A DNA stretch of 64,000 nt from Liriodendron chinense. Taxonomy: Eukaryota; Streptophyta; Magnoliopsida; Magnoliales; Magnoliaceae. A program made the position numbers and the translations under genes. Under the pieces are notes generated by a model. The model was not told where the DNA came from and did not search any database. It was given only the letters and a program-made list of their open reading frames with translations. The stretch is taken from assembly GCA_003013855.2 (NCBI GenBank), contig ML058342.1, positions 2,355,120 to 2,419,119 on the forward strand, in the 5' to 3' direction. Below, piece by piece: positions 45,801 to 55,935 of this stretch. Every line of letters begins with the position of its first letter. Position 1 is the stretch's first letter.

Positions 45801-46879
45801 ATTCTCTAATGATAACCGAACAGATTGCAGATAGTAAATTAAAAAGAAAAGGAGAGGTCAGGTTAGTTTCAACAAGCAAAACCAAGAGGCTTTTTATTAT
45901 GACAGACAAAAAGAATATCAAAATGAGTATCTAAAATATCAATATGTAGTCCTCATGCATCAGGGCATAAACAGTGTTCAGTCCATACAGGTGGTGCCAG
46001 GTTCGTTGATCCATACCAATGAACAGATGAGACCCACATCAGATGGGGAATTGGCAAAAAGAACATCCATCCATCCATTATTTGATGCATTATCCCAGAG
46101 TTTTTGTGTTTCTCTATTAACCATATCTTTTTGCAGGCCACTGGTTGAATGTTGTTAGGAAACTCCAATCTGGGAATTTTTTTTTTTTGGGGCAACCAAA
46201 ATCTAAATCGGCAGTGGGCCATCAGATCAATGTTCTGAACCATCAAACCATGGGCTATGATGCATCCAGAACCTATGATCTCTCTTCATTAATGCAAGGG
46301 GAAAACCAAAAAGACCTTCACCTAAATGTAGTAAACAAGTGAAAGATACAAAGCACAATCAAATGATTTTATAGAAAAAATCAGAGAAACGCGAAATCAG
46401 ATGAGATCCACTCCCAAAAAAAGAAAAAGAAAAAGAAAAAAAAAAAAAAGGATGAGTTTCTCCCAGCCAAGAAATAAAACATGCATTTAGAAGAAAAGAT
46501 GAGAATAATTCATCCCAGAAAAAAGTACAAATAAAAAGTTGAAATAAAAATAGCAGACAGCCCAATTGAATTTCAAAGAAAATATATGGAAGAATCATAG
46601 TAATAACCCAAATCGACTTCAACAACAGAAGAAACCCAAAAGAGTTTCAGTTCAATCAACAAAATACCCCAAAAAAAAAAAAAAAAAATCACAAAAAACC
46701 CAAATGAGTTTCAAAAAAGAAAAAGAAAAGCAGAGATGAGAAGAGAACTCACGCCATGGAGGAGGACTAGTGATGCAGAAAGCAATGTTGGGCAGCTGAT
46801 CTTTCACCGGATGCGGGTGCAACTCATCTACCTTCGGCGCTGCCGCTTGTCCTCCTCCTCCACCACCACCTCCTGCCAT
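35195..46879 (-). CDS. NAT6: Nucleobase-ascorbate transporter, NAT6-type, 14 exons
   Basis: Membrane symporter of the nucleobase-ascorbate (NCS2/NAT) family, expected at the plasma membrane with 12-14 helices; family members move purines, uracil or ascorbate, and the substrate of this plant clade is not settled. Exons (5' to 3'): 46753-46879, 45605-45702, 45277-45453, 45075-45175, 44900-44975, 43952-44011, 43492-43676, 39202-39298, 38883-38969, 38728-38786, 38533-38624, 35786-35863, 35510-35670, 35195-35413. They total 1617 nt, 538 residues, stop TGA at 35195-35197. All introns are GT-AG and phases close. Seen: Gly-rich start, KDQLPNIAFCITSPPPW (residues 26-42), QH motif at 51-52, and the family signature ENAGFLALTR at 357-366. 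No frameshift or stop. Length matches the roughly 530-residue plant NATs. Start chosen at the ATG before the Gly run. Assignment to NAT6 rather than NAT5/7 is by overall resemblance. Introns 7 and 11 are swollen by transposons. Confidence 0.95.
37196..38347. mobile_element. hAT element in NAT intron 11
   Basis: Left end TAGGGGTGGCAACAGG and right end TTGCCACCCCCAA form an inverted repeat with small differences; flanks AACACTGG (37188-37195) and AACACTAG (38348-38355) match at 7 of 8. Subterminal DNA is rich in GGGTCGG/CCGACCC and CTGACCTGATCCA-like repeats (37700-38060 holds two copies of TACCAAAGCGACCCAAGATC). No transposase is present. Confidence 0.85.
39795..41360 (-). mobile_element. L1-type LINE tail in NAT intron 7
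   Basis: On the minus strand, frames near 41225-41000 give a zinc-binding reverse-transcriptase domain (ICFICKEAKESVDHLFVGC, then AASEIWGPF). A long 3' part follows and ends in a run of A (plus-strand T at 39795-39808). It is 5'-truncated and lies in the same orientation as the host gene. Confidence 0.75.
39826..40122. repeat. Imperfect tandem duplication (about 145 bp) in LINE 3' UTR
   Basis: Both copies carry AAATTCTATTA, AAAAGATCAGACT, CATCAACAAGAGGGAA, TGACACCTC and GAACGAAGTG in the same order (from 39828 and from 39977). The copies differ by several substitutions and small indels. Confidence 0.75.
41948..42410 (-). repeat. LTR and primer site of a minus-strand LTR retrotransposon in NAT intron 7
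   Basis: On the minus strand the LTR opens at 42410 with TGTTATTGGAGAG and closes GTGTCA near 41962; three bases on is TGGTATCAGAGC (plus 41948-41959), a perfect initiator-Met primer site. The internal domain continues to lower coordinates (to about 41670) but has no recognisable polyprotein. No second LTR was found. Size and ends suit a copia or TRIM element. Confidence 0.72.
42969..43318. mobile_element. PIF/Harbinger MITE in NAT intron 7, TSD TTA
   Basis: Ends GGGTTGTTTGGCAGCATGG and CCATGCTGCCAATTGATCCC are inverted repeats; TTA flanks it at 42966-42968 and 43319-43321. The body has repeated AATCCAGGATTTTC-like words in both orientations. 350 bp, non-coding. Confidence 0.88.
45686..45807. 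repeat. 61-bp tandem duplication over exon 2 acceptor
   Basis: 45686-45746 is repeated at 45747-45807 with a single base difference (GGCC against GACC). On the gene strand the unit contains the intron 1 acceptor (TTTTAATTGCAG) and the first 17 bases of exon 2. The proximal copy (acceptor at 45703-45704) keeps the frame; use of the distal copy would add 61 nt and shift it. Confidence 0.95.
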
Positions 46880-47440
46880 TTCTCTCCTCCTTCTCCTCCT
46901 CTATAAAAGCAAACACCCAACTCTCTCTACACACACCCCACAGAAAAAAAAAACCCAAGTGGAAACAAAGAGAGTCCAAGAAGACACTGTAACTGATGAA
47001 ACTACAAAGAGAAAAACAAAGAGAACTCAGATGCCCAGAACTCAGATGCCCCAGAACCCACAATACAGAGGAGCATTCATGTATCAGTATGTAAATGAAA
47101 CACCCCCAAAAGCACCACTTCAACACTTCCAAACACAGTCAAAGAGAGAAAGGCCCAAGTGCCCAAAAGAGAGCAAGAAGCCAGGAAACCCCTCTGCAGA
47201 AGGAATCTTCCTCTGGTTCTCTCTCTTTCTTTTTTAATTATATAACTTCCTCTCTTTCTCTCTCCTTTTGTATTTTCAAGATGGAGTAAAGATAAAGATA
47301 AAAGCACCTCTACCACCACCTTTCTCTCTACAGTGGTTGACAAAGCAACAAAGATAAAGAACAAATAGATTTCACAGAGAGATTTAATAGAGCAGATTTC
47401 TCACAGTCTACTCTCTCTCACACCCAAAAGATACAAAACA
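46880..47440 (-). promoter_or_regulatory. NAT leader and putative core promoter
   Basis: On the gene strand this is GA-rich (AGAGAGAG tracts near 46925, 47220 and 47400), typical of plant 5' leaders. A TATA-like TTATATAA lies at 47238-47245, about 360 nt before the ATG. Leader extent and start site cannot be fixed from sequence alone. Confidence 0.45.
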
Positions 47441-48094
47441 TCTGCAGTTGGAATTTCATTTAACAGTTTCACACCACCTCCGAACAACCCCCTGATGCAG
47501 CAAACAAACAGCCCTCTCCAATGCTCTGGACTCATTTGATACTCCAGCGGATTATGATACTTGATACTCAAGCGCTCTGAAATTGCATACGTGGCATAGT
47601 TGACTTAATCTGAACCTTCAAACTGTGTGATCTACTGTAGGTAGGTGGGGTTAATCCCAAAATCAAACTAGTTTGGTTATTTTTAAATTCTGATTTGCTA
47701 AAGACTTGTTTGGTGAATCTGGACCGTTAGTTATTTCTTAGCAACGGTAGAGTTGGCCCACAAGTTTTGACGATTTGGTGGGAGCGTTGTCTCCATATGT
47801 ACAGTTTATTAGTGGTACGTGTCATGCATCCTCTGTCAGAGGATCAAAGGACAACCGACACATTCCCTTCTCCTGTGCTTGCTGAGCTGTCTTCCCCACC
47901 AATCCCACCTCATCCATGCAAACACGGAATCTGTTCATAGTCCACGTGGCAAGAGCACAGATCAATAGCACGCGGTGGCCCACCATTAGGGCGTCGTTTT
48001 GACTCTACATGCAGGATTTGATTGGCCACATTTCAACAGAGCCACCCCGTAATGGACACAGATTGGTATTACTTTCAGCTGTCTCGAGCTCAGG
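47441..48094. other. Upstream flank of NAT
   Basis: No gene seen. Low-copy looking DNA between the NAT promoter and the MITE cluster; probably the upstream regulatory region. Confidence 0.4.
47943..47948. promoter_or_regulatory. G-box CACGTG upstream of NAT
   Basis: CACGTG within CCACGTGGC, a perfect core for bZIP/bHLH factors, about 1.06 kb upstream of the NAT start codon. Function is inferred from the motif only. Confidence 0.4.
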
Positions 48095-48830
48095 ACAGGC
48101 TACCGCTAGAGGGGCCCACATGATGTATCTATGGACTTTACATCCATTTTGCGGTATCATTTTAAGTTAGGGGCTTAAAAGTGAAATAATTCAGGCTTAA
48201 ATGGATCACAGTAGAGAAAGCAGTGGTGCTAATGATGACCCTTGTTGAAAATTTTTCGGATCCATTATATTTATTTACCATCCAACTTACTCATAAGGGG
48301 ATGAGGATCTCCTGCCTTTCAAGTTCCTGTGCGGAACTTAGGTGGGCTCACCTTGATGTTTGTGAGAAATCCATCCCATTCATCTGTTTTGTGAGCTTAT
48401 TTTAAGGCATGCACATGAAAATGATCCGGATCCAAATCAAATGGGGCCAAAAACATGAGGATTGAACTTCCACGGTTGAAATATTCATAGAGCCACAAAA
48501 GTTTTGAATCAAGATAATATTTGTGCTTTCAATTCAACCCAATACGAATGACTTTATGAACAGTATGGATGGCATGTAAACATCACTATGGACCTAGGGA
48601 GGTTTCAACAGTAGGAGTTTCCCCACCTACCTTTTCCTTTAGGGCGGCCCACTTGGGCCCTACCTAAGTTCCCAACGCAGGAACTTTTCTGCGTCCCTCA
48701 TAAGGTCATATGGAAGTGGAAGGAGAAAAAACACAATTAATCCACAACTTCTATAGCTCCTAATAAGTTTTCAACAGTAGTCATTTAATCCCACTTTGTG
48801 GTCCGCTTGAACAACCTTTTCTCATGACCT
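48095..48830. mobile_element. MULE MITE copy L, split by copy M
   Basis: The left half (48095-48298: GAGGGGCCCACATGATGTAT... ACCATCCAACTTACTCATAAGG) stops at copy M and resumes at 48706 (TCATATGGAAGTGG... AATAAGTTTTCAACAGTAG). Rejoining at the duplicated 9 bases restores the family order. The right GGGCCC end is lost. Confidence 0.8.
48299..48696. mobile_element. MULE MITE copy M, 9-bp TSD CTCATAAGG
   Basis: Inserted in copy L with a perfect 9-bp duplication at 48290-48298 and 48697-48705. Ends GGATGAGGATCTCCTGCC and GAACTTTTCTGCGTCC are degraded inverted repeats; inner AACTTAGGTGGG and CCTACCTAAGTT are better. Palindromic body, no coding sequence. Confidence 0.92.
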
Positions 48831-49260
48831 TGTGAAGGAAAATGAGATGAGGCCCATCGTGATGCTTGTGTTATCTCATTCATTTGCTTTTCCAGATCAT
48901 GTTCTGACATGAGCCTAAAAATGAGATAGATTAAAAAAACTAAGCGAGCCGCACGACAGAAAACCATGAGGATTGAACATCCACCAATTGTAGGGCTACA
49001 AAAGTTTTGGACCAAGCTAATATTTGTGCTTTCAGTTCATCCCAATAGCAATATAAATTGCATATAATTGAACCTAAAAGGTTTCAAAGGGTCCCTTCCC
49101 ACATTTTCCTGTCCAACGGACCACTCTAGCATCCCACCAGCTTCATTTTTAGCCTCTAGTGCTTGACTTCATATGAAAAAATGGATGGATGAGTGTATTT
49201 CTTACTAACATCATATTAGGACCCACGTAACTTTTCATCCCAGGAACTTCACGTAGAAAG
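48831..49260. mobile_element. MULE MITE copy N
   Basis: Runs from GATGAGGCCCATCGTGATG through GAACATCCACCAATTG and the reversed half to AACATCATATTAGGACCCACG, then TCCCAGGAACTTCACG. Ends are decayed. Confidence 0.7.
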
Positions 49261-50009
49261 GTGCTTTAGATGGGCAACTCAAGTCCCGCGATTGTTAGGT
49301 CGGTTCATTTAAAAAAAGTGACACATGACCTAATCAAATCCTGCCATATGGATATAGTAAGGTCACCAAGCAATCCACACCCTATCAATCAACTATCATC
49401 CACTCAATTACCATTCTCACCTTGGATGTGACAGGAATCGTCTACTCCACGCATCACCTAAAACATTCACAGGCTCCATATGATGCAACTGTTGGGTAGT
49501 AATCTTGACTACGTATCTACGGAATAATGCAAATCTGCATCTAAAATTCTTAGTTTGTGCCTTATGTAGGGCCCAAAAGAGTTTATGGTGTCGTATAGGA
49601 TTCCTGACCCTTTAAATGATGGGAAATGGTAATTTTGACCGAATTTTCTAACCGCCTTATCAGTTGCTTTAAAATAAACAGTCACTATGATTTTGCTTGG
49701 AGTAGGATTGGATGGGTCCGCTTTTGACCTGGTTGAATCCATACTATAAACACATCCTATACTAATTTTAAATAGTGAAGATATTTAAATAGAGGATAGG
49801 AACTGAATTTGAATTTGTGCTTACGCTTGGGTCTATGTTAAATTAGGGCTATGGCATGTGCGTCGCCCGCGGATAGAGGAAGGTAAAGAGAGGATGAGAG
49901 GGAGAAAGTAGCTGCTGAAGTAGGCGGAGGCATTTTTGAAATGACAACGACCTTCGTTGAGGGTTCATAATTTTATTGACGAAAATAAAACGGTGTCGAT
50001 GTTATGAGA
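49261..50009. other. Intergenic DNA
   Basis: No gene recognised. A minus-strand open stretch at 49509-49742 has no known motif and no start context. Confidence 0.35.
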
Positions 50010-50440
50010 GTTTCCCATAAGGTTGAGCTCTGTGGGCCCCACCATAATGTGTGTTATACATCCACCATATCAATTAGATGCACCCTTCCATGATGGCCAT
50101 GAGCCTAAAAAATAAGCCAATTCTTGACTTAGGTGGGCCACACTAGAGATAACAGTTGAGAGTGGATGCCCACCCATTTAAACCTTTCTAATTGTTTATA
50201 GGACCGCTTAGATGTGGTTCAGACATTTAACCCATCCATTGTGTGTGTCCCACTTGGATGAGGGGTCACACCAAATTTTAGGTTATTCCAAGACTAAGGG
50301 TGAGCTTTACCAAGTGCTTTTAAATGTTTTAGGCATGGTTTCACATGGTTTTAGATGGGCGGCCCACTTGAGGTTTGAAAATGTAGGGTGTGGATGTCTG
50401 AATTACATCATAATGGGCCCATAGAGGTTGACCTCATATT
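50010..50440. mobile_element. MULE MITE copy O (GAGGTTGA ends)
   Basis: Ends TCCCATAAGGTTGAGCTCTG and TAGAGGTTGACCTCATA flank CTGTGGGCCCCACCATAATG and its reversed partner CATAATGGGCCCATAG. More of the same end (ATGAGGTCAACCTCATAAG, CCCATGAGGTCGACCTCTG) is at 50478-50527, perhaps from a second decayed copy. Confidence 0.75.
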
Positions 50441-50528
50441 ACCTTCGCACACATACGTGTGCGCATGGGGGGAAATGGTACTATGAGGTCAACCTCATAA
50501 GAGCTTCCCATGAGGTCGACCTCTGTGG

Positions 50529-51660
50529 GTGTAACACCCCAAAACTCAAAGCTCGAGTATGGAGGCTCATATCCTAAATTCAAAAGTGTTAACTAAATGA
50601 CGAAAAGGGGTATAGACACCAATTCTGACAACGTCACAGTTTTCACCGCTTGAGTACAATGCTCTCACAACAGAAACCCAAGTGTCTCCTAGAGATGCTG
50701 CATGTGTGGGTAATTCCCACGTATATGCGAAGCCAGATTAACGTTATCTCATGCTAAAATAGATAAGAGTAACAAATATTAATACAATGGATAATAGGAG
50801 ATAGACAAGGACAACTAAACCATCATGTTTTTTTTATGGGTTAGTTCACACACCCCATTGTTAGTACACCCACCCACCCCTGTTAGTCACATCACAATGT
50901 TAGCCACCCCCACTATGGGAATCGATACCATGACCTCGGTGTTGAAATGAGGCTATCTTCACTCAGTCTACCATCATGTAAGCAGGGCAAATATCCAAAT
51001 AAAGTGTGCGAATCCAAAGGGTGCTTATAGGAACCATCACAAACTATAAAACAACCCAATGTATGAAATATACCAAGATATAAGAGAAAAGGAGACTAAA
51101 AGTCTATTAGCTTGAGCTTCCAAAGTTTAGCCAAGCTAACACCGCTCCACTGCGGATCACCTAACTCTCCACCAAGCTCTACAAGGACATCCTTAGGCTC
51201 CACGCTCCATCAACTTGGATCAACTACTATTTTTTGAATTTGATTTGTGAGTGACCAACTCAGTGGGAAATTCCTTCAATATTACAAATGACATATTAAT
51301 CAAGTATAGTTTTAGAAAGAAAAGCATGTAACACAATCAAAATTCACAATGCATCTTGTTATATGTATCAATGCGTGAATGCTCATCACACTGGGGATGC
51401 ACATCCAACTAGCTTTTGGGGGTAACCATTAGTGAAAATACCTCTAGGTATATGCATCAATAATGACCACCCACCCACACTAGTAGTGGCTATGAATCAA
51501 TGGAAGTACACAATTGTACTTGTTACCATAATATTTAGCCATAAATGAGTTGTTCAAATAATGGACTAGGAACTAGCGAAAGTACACAATTGTACGTGCA
51601 ACCACAGTATCTAGCCACCCGATAACGCCATCAAAGGATCGCTCATACAATGTACTAGCC
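50529..51660 (+). repeat. Possible gypsy LTR (TGTAACACCCC start)
   Basis: TGTAACACCCCAAAACTC is a common start for plant gypsy LTRs. The following 1.1 kb has no ORF and several short repeats (ACACAATTGTAC near 51507 and 51582). No matching end, primer site or second copy seen. Confidence 0.35.
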
Positions 51661-51966
51661 ACCAGCCAGCGTTCGAAATATCAGTATTGTGTTACATATC
51701 ACATCCTTAGGATACAAATATTTATCGGTTATCGCACGAGATATATCGTTTATATCAAGTAATTTATCACACTTTTTGGAAAATATGGGAAAACATTGGG
51801 AAAATATTTGAATTTTCAATGAAATTTCGAGGATTGTTAAAAAAAGCCTTAATATACACTTTTAAATCATAACATCTCAGAAAAGAAGTGCACGTGATAT
51901 GTTTCCTTTGTATAGGTGTTAAGCCTTCAATTATGTATATTTATCTCCAATTTTATGCTTACTTTA
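51661..51966. mobile_element. hAT-like fragment with ATATCG motifs
   Basis: GCGTTCGAAATATCAGTATTG and GGTTATCGCACGAGATATATCG recall the hAT ends and subterminal motifs of 6310-9229 and 14100-14325. No partner end or TSD found. Confidence 0.35.
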
Positions 51967-53195
51967 CATGAACACAATGTGTTTAAAGAGATTGAGAGAG
52001 ATTAGAGAGAATGGTCTCTTGACTCAAGTAAAACCAAGTAAAAAAGTTGAAAGAAAGAGGATTTTGAAGACTAAATTCGAAGTGCAAAAGACAAGGAAAA
52101 CACCACAGTTCGGATGGTCCTACAAAAGAAATAAAATTTGGCTAAACTTGCTGGACACAGAAAAGTACACAATCAGATGGTCTGACAGATGGTTCAAACG
52201 GTCCGACAAGGTAGTTGGTTTACAGATTTCTTACTGGACAGTTAGGTCTTTTGTCAGACAGCTTGAACCTGAGCTTGGACGGTCCAACAGGTGCAACGGT
52301 GTGCGTAAATCCTTACGCAAATTGAGGTGGTGATTGATTTTTCTATAAAAGGAGGCATCATAGAGCCTTCTACAACTTCCTAGAATGTGTTGGAGCAAAG
52401 ATAACCGCTCATGGTGGAGTTCTACACCAAGTTTTCTTCATTTCTTCTAGTTCTAGTTCTAGTTTTCATGTTTTTTAGAGATTTTGGTTTCAACATGTCT
52501 ATGTTGAACTAAACCTCTTAGCTAGGGCTAAGAGGGAAAGCTTGTAGTTAGTTTTTAATGCTTTGATTTACTTTGGATTCAGATTTGAGTTTTAAGTTGG
52601 TTTTTTTATTTATTCTAGTTTGAAAAAAGTTCTAGTTTTAGTTCTACTTCGATCTTTTGATGACTTCGGGCTCATTGGATACTTAGGAATGACTGAGATT
52701 AGTTTACTTACATACTTCGCAAGCTCTAGATCTGTACAATTCCTTGATCTTCCATAGACTAAGGGCACGGTAGATGATTTGAATTCCCTTTGATCTAGAA
52801 CTTGGTTCTTAATGAGAGAACTTGTTCAATTAATGCCTAATCTATGTTGGATGTTTGAATGCTAGTATAACCGCTCCATTATCCGGCTAATAGGATAGAA
52901 TTCCGATTCTAGTTGAGTTATCACCCGAATCTATGTGAATTACGCATTGGGAATGACTACAAGTGGATCCTTAGTGCTCTAATGCTTTTATTTTATTGTT
53001 TAAACTTTCAGATTTACTGTTTTCATCACTATTCCAATTAATTTCGAATTTCAGTTTTAATTTCTTAATCCAATTCTAAGTTCTAAATTGTGTTAGAAGA
53101 ATACCAAGCAATTCTAAATCCCTGAGGACAATTTCAGTCTCAACTGAATTATTACTAGATTGCAATCCTACACTTGGGGTTGTGAATAATAAGAT
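51967..53195 (+). repeat. Gypsy LTR remnant, older copy
   Basis: Shares the order of landmarks with 54100-55523: CTATAAAAGGAGGCAT, a TTCTAGTTCTAG-type run, TTAGCTAGGGCTAAGAGG, TGGATCCTTAGTGCT, then CCTGAGGACAATTTC... ATTACTAGATTGCAATCCTACACTTG. The last block parallels the LTR 3' end next to the primer site at 55526, so this is an LTR 3' part of a related family. Stretches of GGTCCGACA-like words occur at 52150-52300. Confidence 0.6.
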
Positions 53196-55523
53196 CCTAA
53201 GCTATGAACTGTTTGACTATACTGATGCAACTATATTAAAATTGAATGCCTTATATTTATAGTGTATGTCATGATCATTTCATGAAACACTCCTAAATAC
53301 TTCGAAATTACTTTCAATTGAAAGTTGGTTGAAGGGAAATTTTGAAAAAAAAATATTTTAATACTTTTTTTAATTAAATTTTAATTATAAATTAATTTTA
53401 ATTTCTAAAAATTGACAACGACTTAATAAATTAGTAGATCAACCCTCATAGATACTTGACAACTGTTGGATTGGACCGACAATGATTTTTATGTTTAACT
53501 CACGCCGTCGATCGAATCGATGATAACTGTCAATTGGATTGACAATCAGCTGTCGGTCGGACTGACAATCAGCTGTCGGTTGGACCGACATGAGCCGATG
53601 TTGAACCTCCAATTTATACATTGTATAGGCCATTCCATCACATTATATGTATGGTTTGCATGTTTAAAAGGCCTATCTAATGCAGGTTTTGTGATTGTAG
53701 GAATGAGAGTAGACTTCACCTAATTGGAAACCAAAAGGAGACATTTAGGAGCCTTGGATGAAGACCAAGGTGGGCCAAAGAAAGAAGAAAGCAAAGAGAG
53801 AGGAAGGAGAGAAGAAAAGAAAGAAGAAAGAATGCAGAAAATGGGTCCGACCGGTCAAGACCGGTCGGCCAAGAAGGCTCGACCGGTCGGCTGCACTCCC
53901 TGGACACTTAATAGACAGGCTAGACCGGTCGGCCAGCCTTGTCCGACCTGGTCAAGACCGGTCGGCTATGCAATTTCAGGTTTTCAGATTTCAAACAGTA
54001 AGCTATTCCCCTTTTTGGTTTTTTGGCCCAATTTTTGGGGCCCTATCTTGATGATATTTGAAAATCCAATACATCCATGTCGAAGAAGAGCTTGACACCG
54101 AAATAACCCAAGTAGTTTCGTGTCGATTGGAGCTACGGATTAACCGTGGTGGCCAAAACAATACGAATTGTCCAGAAAGTTTCAGATTCCGCCTACTCAA
54201 CTCTGGGCCGATCCAGGTGGCCCATCATTGATGATATGAAGAATCTACTTTGACCAGCTTCTAGACCACATCCATATATGAATAACCACAAAGTTTCAGA
54301 TCAAAAGGATGTGTGGTTTGATCGTACCGCTTGAAGAAAGATGGACCATCCAGAAGATTCAACTGCGCAGATTTTATAAAAGCCCTAAGTGTTCTAATTT
54401 TCGGACTATATTCTGAATTGTTTTGGACAATCTAATCCGTCTATCATGTAGAGGAGGAAGTTTTCCACCAATGTGTAAAATTTGAGATCAATTCGACCTC
54501 TGTACACTCCGTAGCGTTGAAATCAAGATGACTGGTTCTGAAGGTACCCGAATTGCATGATTTTGAGAGGCGGTCGTTGATCTGATTGGTGGGCCCATTA
54601 AGAAGATAATCTTGGAAATCCAAATTATCTATGAGGAAGATCACATTACAAGGAAGCTACAAATCAAATTTGAAGGCAATCCGACCATTGGTTAAGCTGT
54701 ACGAAGCGAAACAAAATCTGTTATGTTGCGGTACTCTTGTTGTATTATAAAAGGAGGTATTCTCTTCTATTCCAAATCAAGCAAGGACGTGGGAAGCAAG
54801 GAGTTCAAGTCCTAGGAGGCTACCTAGCCTCCTACAACTAGTTTTTCTTCCTTTTCTTAGTTCTACTTCTAGTTTTAATATGCTTTTCCTTAGCTAACAT
54901 CTTAGCTAGAGCTAGAGGTGAAATTTGTAGTTGGTTTCAATGCTTTAATTCTTTTATTTCAAGTATCATTTTCTTAATTTTGGATTTTGAACTTCTAGTT
55001 TGAATAAAGTTTGGATTTTTAGATGAATTGTGAGAGTTCGTGTACTCTGGACATGAGTTCCTTGCAATCCTCTGAGATTACCATGATTGGGTTGTTTGAA
55101 TTCGAACTGTAGTAACCCTTGAGCATGCCATAGTCTCTTGGCATGGCTGTTACTTTGAAGGATACAAGTTCAAGTTCTATGTGCTTCATTAGAACTAGAA
55201 ATCTGATTTCCAGATTTAAGTGGGATTGTTTTTGCTTGAATGTTATATCCTCCAATTAGATGAGAAATAGGACTTTGATTCTAATTGTGTTGTACTTGGA
55301 TGAATGGATTGGCATTGGACTGCTACAAGTGGATCCTTGATGCTTTAGTTCTTCTTAATTTCAGATTTTTCTATTTGATGTGAAAAACCATTTTCCTAAA
55401 CTTCTTAGATTTTAGTTATTAGAGTAGTTGGAATTGTTTACTTCTTTCCCTATGGACCGACCTCGGTCTTACCGAGATTTATTACTACATCGTAGCCTTA
55501 CACTTGAGGCGAGCGAACAAGTT
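53196..55523 (+). repeat. Gypsy LTR region, 5' of the primer site
   Basis: Ends just before the primer binding site. It contains a TATTATAAAAGGAGG promoter-like segment (54753-54767) and clusters of GACCGGTCGG (53848-53965) and GACTGACAATCAGCTGTCGG (53540-53590). The true 5' LTR boundary within this stretch is unclear; LTRs of this group can be long. Confidence 0.6.
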
Positions 55524-55525
55524 TT

Positions 55526-55543
55526 TGGCGCCTTTGCAGGGGA
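55526..55543 (+). other. Primer binding site, tRNA-Asp type
   Basis: TGGCGCCTTTGCAGGGGA closely matches the TGGCGCCGTTGCCGGGGA site of plant Tat/Athila gypsy elements (two differences). It sits between the LTR-like region and an ORF region. Confidence 0.75.
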
Positions 55544-55935
55544 AAAGGTTAAACGGTTCTAATTATTCTAGTAATTATAGAGTAGTTTTAGTTAGGTAGG
55601 ATTTTCAGTTTTTATAGAAGTAGATTTTCTGATTTTTTTTTCTAGATTACTAATAATTTTTTGTTTGATTTTGCAGGACATTGTTGTTGACATAGATCTC
55701 ACTCTATTGGGTAACATCTCCCCATCTCCCTTCTTTTTGTTCTTTTTTCTAGATTAGGGTAGTTTCCAATTCCTTAAAATTTTATCATGTATGATTGGAT
55801 GAATGGTGTGTACAAGTACCTTTTGGAGGATGAGACGTCGGATTGGGGGACCCAAACTCATTGTGATCGGGATCCCTCTAAGCATGAGTGTTTTTCTGAG
55901 ATTCAAAGAACCTCCACTACCCCCCACGTAAGACG

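Noticed and set aside
46824..47364. Open frames in the NAT leader on both strands
   Set aside because: Low-complexity GA/CT tracts upstream of the NAT ATG; none has a recognisable domain.
48097..49015. Several open frames of 60-90 codons across the MITE cluster
   Set aside because: They lie within the palindromic MITE body, change between copies and have no motif; the same chance frames recur at 13130, 16124, 60350 and 62790.
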